From NCBI GenBank assembly GCA_016218765.1, contig JACRCZ010000141.1, forward strand, positions 117,398 to 181,397: a stretch of DNA of 64,000 bases, in the 5' to 3' direction. This document shows, in pieces, positions 49,617 to 58,048 of the stretch. Position numbers and translations under genes: made by a program. The DNA comes from Deltaproteobacteria bacterium (lineage in GTDB: Bacteria > Myxococcota_A > Polyangia > DRWM01 > JAAZOP01). A model generated the notes under the pieces. That model had not been told where the DNA came from, did no database searches, and worked only from the letters and a program-made list of their open reading frames with translations. The stretch's first letter is position 1; each line of letters starts with the position of its first letter.

Positions 49617-51119
49617 TCAGGGCCGGCCGAGCTGCCGGCGGACGGCCTCGGCGGCCGGGCCGTTGGGGAACTCCGCGAGGTATTTCTCGAGGCAGCGGCG
49701 CTGCATCGCGCCGTCGCCCTGCGCGCCGAGGAGCTGGCACAGGTTGTAGAGCACGTCCGGGCGAGCGGCCCCGTGGGGGAACCGTTCGAGGTACCGTTCG
49801 TACGCGTCCCGCGTCCGGGACGGATCCCGCAGGGTCCCCGAGTAGATGTTCGCCAGCTCGAGCAGCACGCGTTCCTCGCGGCCTCGCGACGGCGCGGTCA
49901 CGACCAGCTCCTCCAGCTCGGCCGCCGCCCGCGCCGGATCCGTCGCCAGCAGCGCCTCGGCCATGCAGTAGCGGTCGTCCCACGACGCCGGGGGCGGGAT
50001 GGGCAGCGTGGGCGATTCCGCATCCCGGTCCTGCGCCGCGCCTCCGGGCTCCGTATCCGGGCGCGCCGACGCGGCGGCCGGCGTTTCGCGGGCCGCCGTC
50101 GCCGGCGTCGCCGCCGGCGGTGTCGCGACGGCCGTGCCGGGGGGGCGTGGAATCATCGTCGCGGCCTCCGGGGCTCGAGGCGTCGGCGTTTCCGGAGGCG
50201 ACGCTGCCGCTCCCGGATCGCCGGCGCCTCCCGGAACCGGAGCGCCGGGCGGCGCGCCCGGGACGACGACGCCCTGCGGTGTCGTCGCGCCGGTCGGGGC
50301 GCCCGCGACGCCGTCGCTCGACGTCGTCCCGGCCGCCGCGCTCGCGAGGCTTCCGCGTTCCGAGGGGACGCCCGGGGCGACCCCGTCGGACGACGCCGCG
50401 GGTGCCGGGCCGGCGGTCGAGGTCACGACCGCGTCGAGCGCGGGCGGGCCCGACTCGCGGGCCACCCGTTCGGGGAACAGCGACGTCATCCGCTCGCGCC
50501 AGGCGCCCTGGAGCGGCGCGACGGCGACCGACTCGGGCGCGAGCTGCTGGCCGGCGAGCAGCTCGACCGCGGCTCCCCGCCGCGGCTGGACGCGCACGTG
50601 GCCGTTGAGCACCCCGACCGTCGTGGCGCCTGCGCCGCCGGTCGTCGCCACGCTCACCGCGAACACGGTTCCCACGACGACGACGGTACGATCCGGCGTC
50701 CGTACCTCCATGCGTCCGCTGCCGGGCTCGACGGAGAACCACACGGTCCCCGCGTCCACGGCGAAGACCCGCGCGCCCAGCTCGCGCACCCGCGCGTCCC
50801 GCTCGGCGACGTACGTCACGGTTCCCCCGGCGGGCGTCCGGCCGGCCGTCGATGCCGCGGGGCCGGGGCCGGAGGCCGTCCATCCGGCCGTCGAGCCGTC
50901 CGACGCCCCCGCGTCGGACCACCGCCACCAGCCCAGACCCGCGAGACCCGCGAGGACGGCGGTCGCCGCGACGGCGCCCAGGGCAGTGTCGAGCCGGCGG
51001 CGGCGGCGCCGCCGCTCCATGTCGGCGAAGCCGCCCCGCGGCAGCGGGCCGTCGTCGGCGTCCCGCCGTACGCGTTCCAGCGCCCGTTCCAGCCGATCCC
51101 CCTCGTCCCGCTCGCTCAT
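49617..51119 (-). CDS. FecR-domain membrane protein with C-terminal TPR repeats
   Basis: The 500-residue protein has a short cytoplasmic N-terminus (about 1-43, with Glu/Arg-rich helix and RRRRRRR), one transmembrane helix (about 44-66), a FecR-type periplasmic domain (about 95-205, AERDARVRELGARVFAVDAG, TPDRTVVVVGTVFAVSV, VGVLNGHVRVQP), a 170-residue Pro/Ala/Gly/Thr linker, and TPR-like repeats (about 385-500, RDAYERYLERFPHG, LEKYLAEFPNG). It follows the ECF sigma gene by 44 bases. FecR proteins transmit periplasmic signals to such sigma factors, but the usual anti-sigma N-domain is reduced to about 40 residues here. Confidence 0.85.
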   Translation of the reverse strand: MSERDEGDRLERALERVRRDADDGPLPRGGFADMERRRRRRRLDTALGAVAATAVLAGLAGLGWWRWSDAGASDGSTAGWTASGPGPAASTAGRTPAGGTVTYVAERDARVRELGARVFAVDAGTVWFSVEPGSGRMEVRTPDRTVVVVGTVFAVSVATTGGAGATTVGVLNGHVRVQPRRGAAVELLAGQQLAPESVAVAPLQGAWRERMTSLFPERVARESGPPALDAVVTSTAGPAPAASSDGVAPGVPSERGSLASAAAGTTSSDGVAGAPTGATTPQGVVVPGAPPGAPVPGGAGDPGAAASPPETPTPRAPEAATMIPRPPGTAVATPPAATPATAARETPAAASARPDTEPGGAAQDRDAESPTLPIPPPASWDDRYCMAEALLATDPARAAAELEELVVTAPSRGREERVLLELANIYSGTLRDPSRTRDAYERYLERFPHGAARPDVLYNLCQLLGAQGDGAMQRRCLEKYLAEFPNGPAAEAVRRQLGRP

Positions 51120-51163
51120 GACCCTTCCTCTTCGGGGCGGGCGCGACGCGTGCCCGTCCGGTC

Positions 51164-51808
51164 TCACGACTCCCGGCTCGCGGCCTTCGCCTCCCGGCCT
51201 TCGACGTGCGCCTGCCCGCCTGCGGCGTCTTCGCCCTGGGCAGCGCGCAACGCCTGCTGCAGGCGCGCGCGAGCCCGGGTCGCCCGCACGCGCAGGACCT
51301 CGGCCCGCACGCCCGCGACCTTCGCGGCCTGGTCGCCCGGCAGGCGCTCGAGCGCGAGGAGCACGAACGCCTCGCGCAGTTTCGGCGACAGCAGGGCCAG
51401 CGCCTGCTGGACGACGCGCGCGTCGTCCGCGGCGTCCGTCGCGCCGTCGGCGGTCGAGGCCGTGGCGTCCGTCCCGCCGGCCAGCCAGGTGAACGCGCGC
51501 AGGAAAGCCCGTCGTCGTGCCTTGGCCCGCCACTGGTGCCGCGCGATGTTGAGTGCGATCCGGTGCAGCCAGGTGGCGAACGACGCCTCGCCGCGGAAGC
51601 GCCACAGCGAGGTGAAGGCCGCGGCGAAGGTCTCCTGCACGAGGTCTTCCGCCTCGGTCGCGTCCCGCACCAGGAACCGTGCCCGTCGCAGGAGGTCGCC
51701 CAGGTGCGTGCGGTACAGCGACTCGCGCGCCCGGACGTCCCCCCCCCGGGCCAGGGCGATCTGGGTGGCCTCATCGACCCCGAGCACGCCGTATGCGCGA
51801 ATCGCCAT
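51164..51808 (-). CDS. ECF-family RNA polymerase sigma factor
   Basis: The 214-residue protein has sigma region 2 (about 25-95: [58 protein letters not shown]) and region 4 (about 135-190: [40 protein letters not shown]). The ATG at 51808 is preferred; a GTG at 51838 would require reading through an 18-base palindrome. The C-terminus is Ala/Gly-rich. It is co-directional with the FecR/TPR gene and probably forms a regulatory pair with it. Confidence 0.9.
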   Translation of the reverse strand: MAIRAYGVLGVDEATQIALARGGDVRARESLYRTHLGDLLRRARFLVRDATEAEDLVQETFAAAFTSLWRFRGEASFATWLHRIALNIARHQWRAKARRRAFLRAFTWLAGGTDATASTADGATDAADDARVVQQALALLSPKLREAFVLLALERLPGDQAAKVAGVRAEVLRVRATRARARLQQALRAAQGEDAAGGQAHVEGREAKAASRES

Positions 51809-51816
51809 CTCCACGG

Positions 51817-51840
51817 ATTGTACCGTGCCCGCGGGCACGG
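51817..51840 (-). promoter_or_regulatory. 18-base perfect palindrome abutting a -10 box of the ECF sigma gene
   Basis: CCGTGCCCGCGGGCACGG (51823-51840) is its own reverse complement and sits directly upstream of TACAAT (51822-51817, minus strand), which lies eight bases before the sigma ATG. If used, the promoter would give a nearly leaderless mRNA with an operator in the spacer; the best -35 match, TTGAAA, is 23 bases upstream of TACAAT. Confidence 0.45.
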
Positions 51841-51903
51841 CACCATTTCAACCGACGCCGACCCGGCCTGCAATGTCGGTCTTTCAGGAATGAACCTTGA
51901 TTC

Positions 51904-51949
51904 ACCGGACGCGCGTCGCGCGCGCCCGGCGCGCGCCGGCGCGTCCGGT
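51904..51949. repeat. 46-base GC hairpin (11-base perfect arms)
   Basis: ACCGGACGCGC (51904-51914) and GCGCGTCCGGT (51939-51949) enclose 24 bases that themselves contain GCGCGC/GCGCGC inverted runs, giving an almost continuous stem. It lacks a T-run on either side. Confidence 0.75.
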
Positions 51950-52036
51950 GCGGACTCTCGCCGAAGGTCCAGGCATTTCGAAGCGCTGGACCGCGTGCCG
52001 CGCGTGCGGTGCGCCGCCCGTGCCGTTCCCAAAAGG

Positions 52037-52054
52037 TTGGCACGCCGTGCGCAT
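52037..52054 (+). promoter_or_regulatory. Sigma54-like promoter upstream of candidate small RNA
   Basis: TTGGCACG (52037-52044) matches the -24 element perfectly, and GC at 52051-52052 falls at the required 10-base distance from GG, followed by A. The two T residues before GC are replaced by GC. A start near 52064 is predicted. Confidence 0.5.
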
Positions 52055-52063
52055 CATGCGCTG

Positions 52064-52186
52064 GCGTAACAGTTCGGAAGGCCCGCACCGAGGTCGTTTC
52101 CCCCCCAGCCCGGTGCGAGTCTCCCGCAGATGGTCCGGGCGGCGGCAAGGTTCCCCCCACTTTCCGTCGCCCGGCCTTTTTTTTTT
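52064..52186 (+). ncRNA. Candidate small RNA of about 120 bases with two C-rich loops
   Basis: The interval between the sigma54-like promoter and the intrinsic terminator holds no good reading frame. It contains a seven-base hairpin CGCACCG (52084-52090)/CGGTGCG (52111-52117) whose 20-base loop has seven consecutive C, and the terminator hairpin whose 18-base loop has six consecutive C. Unpaired C-runs in hairpin loops are a known feature of regulatory RNAs that pair with Shine-Dalgarno sequences. All protein genes for 9.6 kb upstream are on the other strand, so the terminator has no obvious mRNA to serve. Confidence 0.5.
52135..52186 (+). terminator. Intrinsic terminator with 11-base stem and 10-T tract
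   Basis: CCGGGCGGCGG (52135-52145) pairs with CCGTCGCCCGG (52164-52174) with one G-U pair, followed by CC and TTTTTTTTTT (52177-52186). It is the only classic intrinsic terminator I found in the window. Confidence 0.85.
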
Positions 52187-52188
52187 GT

Positions 52189-52265
52189 AACGACCCGCCA
52201 AGATGCCAGGACGGGCTCCCCGGGGCTGAAGCCCCGGGCTGCATCACGAAGCCCGCTTCGCGGGC
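52189..52265. repeat. Dispersed repeat family C, copy 2 (REP-like double hairpin)
   Basis: A lead of CGACCCGCCAAGATGCCAGG is followed by hairpin CCCGGGGCT-GA-AGCCCCGGG and hairpin GCCCGC-TTC-GCGGGC (52251-52265). The lead resembles CGGCCCGCCAGGTTGCCA at 62540, also followed by hairpins. Confidence 0.75.
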
Positions 52266-52293
52266 TGGCTGGAAGGACACGCTTCCTGCAACA

Positions 52294-52322
52294 TTGACAT
52301 CCTGCGCGGGAAAACCGACAGT
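52294..52322 (+). promoter_or_regulatory. Weak candidate promoter for the gene at 52331
   Basis: TTGACA (52294-52299) and GACAGT (52317-52322) are 17 bases apart. The -10 box matches at only three positions and the ATG follows after eight bases. Confidence 0.3.
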
Positions 52323-52330
52323 CGTTCCGG

Positions 52331-53344
52331 ATGATGCAGGACGATGGGCGGTGGCGCGAGGCGGCCGGAAGCCGGCGGGTGTTCCCGAGCGCGCTCGCCA
52401 TCGTCGTCGCGCTCGCCGGCGGCGCGCCTGCGTCCGGGGAGTCGTTGCCGCTTCCGGTCCTGGAAGTCGTCTCCACGGTTCCCGGTTGCGACGCGGCCGC
52501 GCTGGTCCGCATGCTCGAGCCTCGCCTGACGGGTTTCACGGTCGTCTCCGCCGTGGTTCCGGAGGTTGCGCCGGGCGCCTACCGTCTCGAGCTTGGCCCC
52601 TCGCCCGACGGCGCCGGCCTTCGCCTGCTGCTCCGCAACGCCGGCGACATCAGCCTGGTGCGCGACCTTGCCGGCGGCGACGCGGGCGGCGAGCCGCTGC
52701 TTTTCGCCGCCGTCCTCGCGGGCCACATGCTCCAGGAGCTGGTCTACCTCGAGAACCCCGGGCCCGTGGTTGCGCCGCCGATCGTGCCGCGCCGCCGCCC
52801 CGTCACGCCCGAGCTTCCCCCGCCGCCTCCTCCCCCGCCTCCCCCTCCTCCCTTCGAGCTGGGCCTGTTCGGCGGCATCCAGGGCAACGACCTGGGCGGC
52901 TCGCCGGAGGGTGCGACGACCGCGTGGACGACGTTCGTCCGGGGCGCATGGTCCGTCCTGCCCTGGCTCGGCATCGCGCTGGAGGGCGGCTGGATCGGTG
53001 TGCCGAGCAACCGGGTCGACGAGCTGCTCCACGTGTTCCCCTTCCGGGTGGGTGTCGACTTCGGACTCTCCCTTTCGATCCTGCACGCCTCCGTCGGCGC
53101 GCGTCTGAGCGTGGACGTCTGGACGGTGGACCTTGGGGAGCGCCGTACGGACACGCGGGTCGGCGGCGGCCTGTTCAGCACGGTCACCATCTTCCCCTGG
53201 GAGCGGTTCGGCTTCGGGGTGATGATTGCGATGGAGCTGTTCGGCACGGCGCTCGAGGTCGCGATGCCGGGGACCGACAAGAACGCGTTTGCGTTGTCCT
53301 GGATGCGCTTCCTGGTCGGCGTGGGCCTCGAGGTGCGGATCTAG
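52331..53344 (+). CDS. Secreted protein with polyproline linker and outer-membrane-like barrel
   Basis: The 337-residue protein has a signal peptide (about 14-37, ending PASGESL), a globular N-domain (about 38-145, with LEVVSTVPGCDAAALVRMLE), a run of 14 prolines (about 163-176) and a C-terminal domain (about 178-337) of alternating hydrophobic residues and Gly/aromatics (FELGLFGGIQGNDLGG, FRVGVDFGLSLSILHASVGA, MRFLVGVGLEVRI), like a small beta-barrel. Function unknown. A slightly later ATG at 52334 is equally possible. Confidence 0.75.
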   Translation: MMQDDGRWREAAGSRRVFPSALAIVVALAGGAPASGESLPLPVLEVVSTVPGCDAAALVRMLEPRLTGFTVVSAVVPEVAPGAYRLELGPSPDGAGLRLLLRNAGDISLVRDLAGGDAGGEPLLFAAVLAGHMLQELVYLENPGPVVAPPIVPRRRPVTPELPPPPPPPPPPPPFELGLFGGIQGNDLGGSPEGATTAWTTFVRGAWSVLPWLGIALEGGWIGVPSNRVDELLHVFPFRVGVDFGLSLSILHASVGARLSVDVWTVDLGERRTDTRVGGGLFSTVTIFPWERFGFGVMIAMELFGTALEVAMPGTDKNAFALSWMRFLVGVGLEVRI

Positions 53345-53354
53345 CTCGATCGGG

Positions 53355-54509
53355 TCAGAGGGGTCCGGGGTTCGGGGCCGCGGGCCGGCGGGGCGAGTCC
53401 AGCAGGAACTCCGCGCTCGGGCGCCACACGGCATCGGGTGCCGCGGGGCCTCCGAGGATCCCGACGTGGCCGCCGGGGGCCATGCGCACGGAGACCCGGC
53501 CCGGCGGCAGGTGGTCGCGGAGGGCCACCACCGACGCCACGGGAGCGATCGCGTCGGTGTCCCCGGCGAACGCGAGCACGGGACAGCCCACCGTTCCCAG
53601 GTCGATGCGGCGCTCGCCGAACGTCAGCCACGACGAGTGCACCTGGTTGCGCCGCATGACGTCGCGCAGGAGCTGCTTGAACGCCTCGCCCGGATACGGC
53701 ACCAGGCCCGACAGCCAGCGGGAGATCGAGCCGTACGACCGCAGGTAGGCCTCGTCGGCCTCGCGCGAAGGCAGCTCGAACAGCCGCGCCACCGCCCGCC
53801 GTCCGGACAGGAGCTGGAATCCCGCGGTGGCCATCCACCCCGGGATCACGCCCATCGCATCGATCAAGGGGTCGACGCGGCCCGCGGCCGCGGCGCCCAG
53901 CAGACCCACCAGACCCATCTTCGAGAAATCGATCGGCGTGGCGATGGTCACGATCCGCTCGACGTTCGCGTCCCCGTGCGCCGCCGTGTGCAGCAGGCAG
54001 AACAGGCCGCCCAGGCAGTAGCCCACGAGCGACAGCCGTTCCGTGCCCGCGTGTCGCCGCACCGCCTCCACGGCGGCCGGCATCACCCCGAGCACGTAGT
54101 CGTCGAGTCGCAGTCCCTGGTCGTCGCGGTCCGGCACGCCGAGGTCCAGCACGTAGGTGGGCAGCCCCGCACCCGCGAGCGTCCGCACGAACGAGTGGTC
54201 CGGCTGCAGGTCGAACACCATCGGCCGCACCATCAGCGGCGGCACGAGCAGCACGGGCGTCGCGCCTGGCGCGGCTCCAACCTCCGAGCCGCGCGCACCC
54301 GGGCGGGTTGCCGCCGGGAGTCCAGGCGCAGGCTCAGGTCCGCGGTTCGGACCGGAAGCCGGACGCTGCTCTCCTCCCTCTGTTCCCGCCACCACGCGGA
54401 CGACCCATTTCCCGTCGCGGTGCACTTCTTCCTTGGGTGTCGCGTCGATGCCCGCTTCCGCGAGCGCGCGCGCCCGATTCCGCAATCCCCATGCTTCGCG
54501 CCACGACAT
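53355..54509 (-). CDS. PhaC-like polyhydroxyalkanoate synthase / alpha-beta hydrolase
   Basis: The 384-residue protein has the PHA-synthase lipase box GYCLGG with nucleophile C165, VPPLMVRPMVFDLQP, YVLDLGVPDRDDQGLRLDDY, and the catalytic Asp in AGDTDAIAP and His in GGHVGILGG. Length and arrangement fit class III PhaC; no PhaE is adjacent. Residues about 42-82 form a Pro/Gly/Ala insertion unlike the family. It would polymerise hydroxyacyl-CoA into storage granules. The gene ends 11 bases from the convergent gene at 52331 and is 17 bases downstream of the BioA-BioD fusion gene, so it may be co-transcribed with biotin synthesis. Confidence 0.85.
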   Translation of the reverse strand: MSWREAWGLRNRARALAEAGIDATPKEEVHRDGKWVVRVVAGTEGGEQRPASGPNRGPEPAPGLPAATRPGARGSEVGAAPGATPVLLVPPLMVRPMVFDLQPDHSFVRTLAGAGLPTYVLDLGVPDRDDQGLRLDDYVLGVMPAAVEAVRRHAGTERLSLVGYCLGGLFCLLHTAAHGDANVERIVTIATPIDFSKMGLVGLLGAAAAGRVDPLIDAMGVIPGWMATAGFQLLSGRRAVARLFELPSREADEAYLRSYGSISRWLSGLVPYPGEAFKQLLRDVMRRNQVHSSWLTFGERRIDLGTVGCPVLAFAGDTDAIAPVASVVALRDHLPPGRVSVRMAPGGHVGILGGPAAPDAVWRPSAEFLLDSPRRPAAPNPGPL

Positions 54510-54526
54510 CGCGCCGTGAACCTCGC

Positions 54527-56749
54527 TCAGATCGGGACGTGGACGCGCTGCACCAGCGCGGCCAGGTCCTCACGCTGTTCCGGCGCCCGCAGGTACGGGA
54601 TCTCGAACAGCACGGGCACGTCGGTCAGCCGTTCCAGGAGCGCGCGGTTGCTCTGGCGGCTTTCGTCCTCGCCGGCGGTGGTCCGGCACAGGACGAACCC
54701 GCAGACGCGGCATGCCGCGGCACGCGCCGCTTCCAGGGTGAGGAGCGCGTGGTTGACGCATCCGAGGCGGTCGGCGACCACCACCAGGAGCGGCAGATCG
54801 AACTCGGCCGCCAGGCTGCGCAGGGTCAGGCCCGGTGCGAGCGGAGCGAGGAGGCCTCCCGCGCCCTCGACGACGGTCGCGTCGCCGGCGCCCACGGCGT
54901 CGCGCACGCAGGCGCGCACCACCTGCGGATCGATCGTCACGCCCTCGGCCTCGGCCGCCACGGTCGGCGCCACGGCGGCCCGGAAGCGGTACGGCGAGAT
55001 GCTCGACAGGGGCCGGCGGTCGTCCGCGACGCGTGCCAGCCGTTCGGCGTCGGCCGCGCCCTCCAGGTGTTCGCTGAGCCCGCTTTCCACCGGTTTGGCG
55101 ACGGCGACCCGCAGCCCGGCCTTGCGGAAGGCGAGGGCGACGAGGGTCGCGGCGAGGGTCTTGCCGACGCCGGTGTCGGTTCCGGCGACGGCGAGGCGTC
55201 GCGGCAGGACGATCGGCCCGTGTTCGGCCGGGGTCCGCAGGGGTGCCCGCGCCCGCGCTCCCGCCGGGCTGGCTCGTCCTCCCTTGCGTTCCGCGGGCGG
55301 CGGTTCCGAGACGGGGCGGGGAGGCTCCACGGACGACCGCAGTCCCGCGCCGCGCGGCGCGCGTGCTTCGCCGCCGCGCGCCGACGGCCGCAATTCCTCG
55401 GCCACGTCGGCGACGGCCCGGCGCACGGCCTCCACCAGCGCGTCCAGGGTGGGGATGTCGATGGCCGGCGGCGGATTCAGGATCAGCACGTCGCCGATGG
55501 GCCGTACGATGGCCCCGTGCCGTCGTGCGGCCATGGCGACGCGGTGTCCCACCCGCAGTGCCGGGTCGAAGGGCTCGCAGCCGTCGCGGTCCGCCACGAG
55601 CTCGATCCCCGTCATCACCCCGCGTCGCCGGACGTCGCCGACCAGGGGGTGGTCGTGCAGGGGTGCGAGGAAGCGATCGAAGGCCGGTCCCAGCGCCTCC
55701 ACGTGCCGCGGCAGGTCTCGCGAGCGCACGAGGTCGAGGGTGGCGCCGGCGGCGGCGGCGGCCAGCGGGGTGCCGGTGTAGGTGTGGCCGTGGAAGAAGG
55801 TGCGGCCCAGGTGCCGCGGTCCCAGGAACCCGCGGTAGATCTCGTCGGTCGTCACGGTCGTGGCCAGCGGCAGGTATCCGCCCGTGAGTCCCTTGGCCAG
55901 GCACACGAAGTCCGGCACGACGTCCTCGTGCTTGCAGGCGAGGAACGGTCCGGTGCGGCACACTCCGGTCGCGACTTCGTCCACGATGAGCAGCACGCCG
56001 TGCCGGCGGCACGCCGCGGCCACGTCCCCCAGGAATCCCTGGGGTGCGGTCGCCATGCCGGCGGCGCCCTGGACGAGCGGCTCGATCACGCACCCGGCGA
56101 TCTCGTGCCCGTGGCGCTCCAGGAGCTGCTCGAACTCGCGAGCGCAGCGCATCCCGCAGCGGCACGGGTCCCCGGCCTCGCCCAGCGGGCACCGGAAGCA
56201 GTGGGGATACGCGGCGCGGTGGACGCCGAACAGGAGCGGGCGGTAGGCGCCGTGGAACAGGTCGATGCCCCCGAGCGACACGGAGCCCAGCGTGTCGCCG
56301 TGGTAGGCGTCGGTGAAGGCCACGAACTTCGTCCGCCGCTCGCGTCCGTTCTGCCGGCAGAACTGGTACGCCATCTTCACCGCGACTTCGACCGAGGTCG
56401 AGCCGTTGTCGGAGTAGAAGACGCGGCGCAGGGGTGCGGGCAGGAAGCTCGCCAGCTTCGCCGCCAGCTCGATCGAGGGCTCGTTCCCCAGTCCGAGGAG
56501 GGTCGAATGGGCGACGCGATCGAGCTGTTCGCGCACGGCGGCGTCGAGCTCCGGGACGCGATGTCCGAAGACGCCGACCCACAGGGACGAGACGCCGTCG
56601 ATGTACCGCCGGCCGTCGCTGTCGACGAGGGACATCCCTTCCGCCGCGCGGATGACGAGCTGGGGTTCGGCCTCCCATTCCTGCTGCGGCGTGAACGGAT
56701 GCCAGACGTGCCGCCGGTCGAGCTCCAGGAGCTGCTCCGTGGTCCTCAT
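54527..56749 (-). CDS. bioA/bioD: BioA-BioD fusion: DAPA aminotransferase and dethiobiotin synthetase
   Basis: 740 residues in one frame. Residues 1 to about 430 are Bio[62 protein letters not shown], a Cys cluster [26 protein letters not shown] and PLP lysine K286 in LAKGLTGG. A Pro/Arg/Gly linker (about 430-512) leads to BioD (about 513-740) with P-loop GTDTGVGKT (K530), AVAKPVESG and [13 protein letters not shown]. The two enzymes catalyse successive steps from 7-keto-8-aminopelargonate to dethiobiotin. The start overlaps the bioF stop (ATGA) and has GGAGGAGGGG upstream. The order BioA-BioD is opposite to the eukaryotic BioD-BioA fusion. Confidence 0.94.
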   Translation of the reverse strand: MRTTEQLLELDRRHVWHPFTPQQEWEAEPQLVIRAAEGMSLVDSDGRRYIDGVSSLWVGVFGHRVPELDAAVREQLDRVAHSTLLGLGNEPSIELAAKLASFLPAPLRRVFYSDNGSTSVEVAVKMAYQFCRQNGRERRTKFVAFTDAYHGDTLGSVSLGGIDLFHGAYRPLLFGVHRAAYPHCFRCPLGEAGDPCRCGMRCAREFEQLLERHGHEIAGCVIEPLVQGAAGMATAPQGFLGDVAAACRRHGVLLIVDEVATGVCRTGPFLACKHEDVVPDFVCLAKGLTGGYLPLATTVTTDEIYRGFLGPRHLGRTFFHGHTYTGTPLAAAAAGATLDLVRSRDLPRHVEALGPAFDRFLAPLHDHPLVGDVRRRGVMTGIELVADRDGCEPFDPALRVGHRVAMAARRHGAIVRPIGDVLILNPPPAIDIPTLDALVEAVRRAVADVAEELRPSARGGEARAPRGAGLRSSVEPPRPVSEPPPAERKGGRASPAGARARAPLRTPAEHGPIVLPRRLAVAGTDTGVGKTLAATLVALAFRKAGLRVAVAKPVESGLSEHLEGAADAERLARVADDRRPLSSISPYRFRAAVAPTVAAEAEGVTIDPQVVRACVRDAVGAGDATVVEGAGGLLAPLAPGLTLRSLAAEFDLPLLVVVADRLGCVNHALLTLEAARAAACRVCGFVLCRTTAGEDESRQSNRALLERLTDVPVLFEIPYLRAPEQREDLAALVQRVHVPI

Positions 56750-57936
56750 GCGCCCCTCCTCCCCGGAACGCAGCGAATCACCGCCGCCGCGATGGTCTCG
56801 ACGTCCTCCGCCGTGTGCGCCGCCGAGACCGACAGGCGGAGTCGCGCCGTTCCTTCCGGCACGGTCGGCGGGCGCAGGGCCGCGACCAGGACCCCGGCCT
56901 CGAGCAGCCGCGCGGCCGCGGCCAGGGTGTCGCGGTTGTCTCCCAGCACCACGGGGACGATGGGGCTCCAGGCCTCCCCGGGGATCCGGAAGCCCGCGGC
57001 GGCAAGGCGGGCGCGCAGGGCGCGCGCGTTGGCCTGCAGCCGCTGCACGAGCGCCGGGTCGCGTCGCAATCGCCGCACGGCGGCCAGGCATCCCCCCAGC
57101 ACGGCGGGCGGGAGCGCCGTCGAGTACACGGTCGTGCGCAGGCGTGTCACCAGGAGCGCGCGCAGCTCGGGCGAGCACGCGACGAAGGCGCCGTAGCCGC
57201 CCAAAGCCTTGCCCAGGGTGCCGACGACGGCATCGGCGCCGCCCGGCCGGCCCGCTTCCTCCAGCCCGCCGCGGCCCGTGGCTCCGGCCACGCCGAGGCC
57301 GTGCGCCTCGTCGACGACGAACAGCGCCCCGTGCGCGGCGCAGGAGCGGCCCAGCTCCGCCAGCGGCGCCAAGTCGCCGTCCACGGAGAACAGCGACTCC
57401 GTCACCAGCAGGGCGCGGCCGCCTTCGCGGGCCGTCTCCTCGAGCAGCCGGTCCGCTTCCGCCGCGTCCCCGTGCCGGTAGCGCCGCACGGCTCGCGCCC
57501 CCGCGGCGCGGCACCCGTCGACGATCGAGGCGTGGTTCCGCTCGTCGGAGAGGATGGTGGCGTCGCGTCCCAGCACGCGCAGCAGTCCGACGTTGGCGAG
57601 GTAGCCCGAGCCCGCGGCGAGCGCGCACGGCAGCCCGACCAGCTCGGCGCACTCGTGTTCCAGCGCGTGGTGCAGCGGGTGGTCGCCCGCGACGAGCCGC
57701 GAGGCCTGCGACGAGGCTCCCGAGGTTTCCAGGGCGGTGCGGGCCGCCGCGAGCACTTCCGGGTCGTGTGCCAGGCCCAGGTACCCGTTGCCCGCCGCCG
57801 ACAGGACGAGCTTCCCGCCCGTCACGACGGTCCGGCCGTCCGCGGACGCCATCGGTCGCAGGCGGCGGGTCAACCCCGCGGCGTCGAGCGCCCGCAGCTC
57901 CCCCACCATCCAGTCGTCCCACCGCTCGGCCTTCAC
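56746..57936 (-). CDS. bioF: 8-amino-7-oxononanoate synthase
   Basis: The 396-residue PLP enzyme shows GNGYLGLAHDPEV, SGASSQASRLVAGDHPLHHALE, AAGSGYLANVGLL, DEAHGLGVAGATGRGG and PLP lysine K243 in GTLGKALGGYG. It condenses pimeloyl thioester with alanine in biotin synthesis. The start is probably GTG at 57936; an ATG at residue 10 is an alternative. It is the first gene of a bioF-bioAD transcript; bioB, bioC and bioH are not in the window. Confidence 0.95.
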   Translation of the reverse strand: MKAERWDDWMVGELRALDAAGLTRRLRPMASADGRTVVTGGKLVLSAAGNGYLGLAHDPEVLAAARTALETSGASSQASRLVAGDHPLHHALEHECAELVGLPCALAAGSGYLANVGLLRVLGRDATILSDERNHASIVDGCRAAGARAVRRYRHGDAAEADRLLEETAREGGRALLVTESLFSVDGDLAPLAELGRSCAAHGALFVVDEAHGLGVAGATGRGGLEEAGRPGGADAVVGTLGKALGGYGAFVACSPELRALLVTRLRTTVYSTALPPAVLGGCLAAVRRLRRDPALVQRLQANARALRARLAAAGFRIPGEAWSPIVPVVLGDNRDTLAAAARLLEAGVLVAALRPPTVPEGTARLRLSVSAAHTAEDVETIAAAVIRCVPGRRGA

Positions 57937-58020
57937 GCTCGCACCCGACCCTCCGTCCCCCCGTCCCCCCTTCGCTTCGTTCGCCGCCCGGGCGCCGTCC
58001 GGCCGGCGGCGGAGGGACGC

Positions 58021-58048
58021 ATGCTACTCCGGTCGTCTTGCACGTCAA
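58021..58048 (-). promoter_or_regulatory. Candidate promoter of the bioF operon
   Basis: Minus-strand TTGACG (58048-58043) and TAGCAT (58026-58021) are 16 bases apart. The predicted start is about 75 bases before bioF. It overlaps the divergent promoter on the other strand. Confidence 0.5.

Larger units (their letters stand above)
51809..52330. other. 522-base intergenic region with palindromes, a candidate small RNA and repeats
   Basis: No convincing protein gene lies here. In order it holds the sigma-gene palindrome (51823-51840), a 46-base hairpin (51904-51949), a sigma54-like promoter (52037-52054), a structured transcript candidate ending in an intrinsic terminator (52135-52186), a REP-like repeat (52189-52265) and a possible promoter for the next gene (52294-52322). 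Confidence 0.7.

Noticed and set aside
52189..52265. Insertion sequence remnant
   Set aside because: Inverted repeats are internal hairpins; there is no transposase fragment or target-site duplication.
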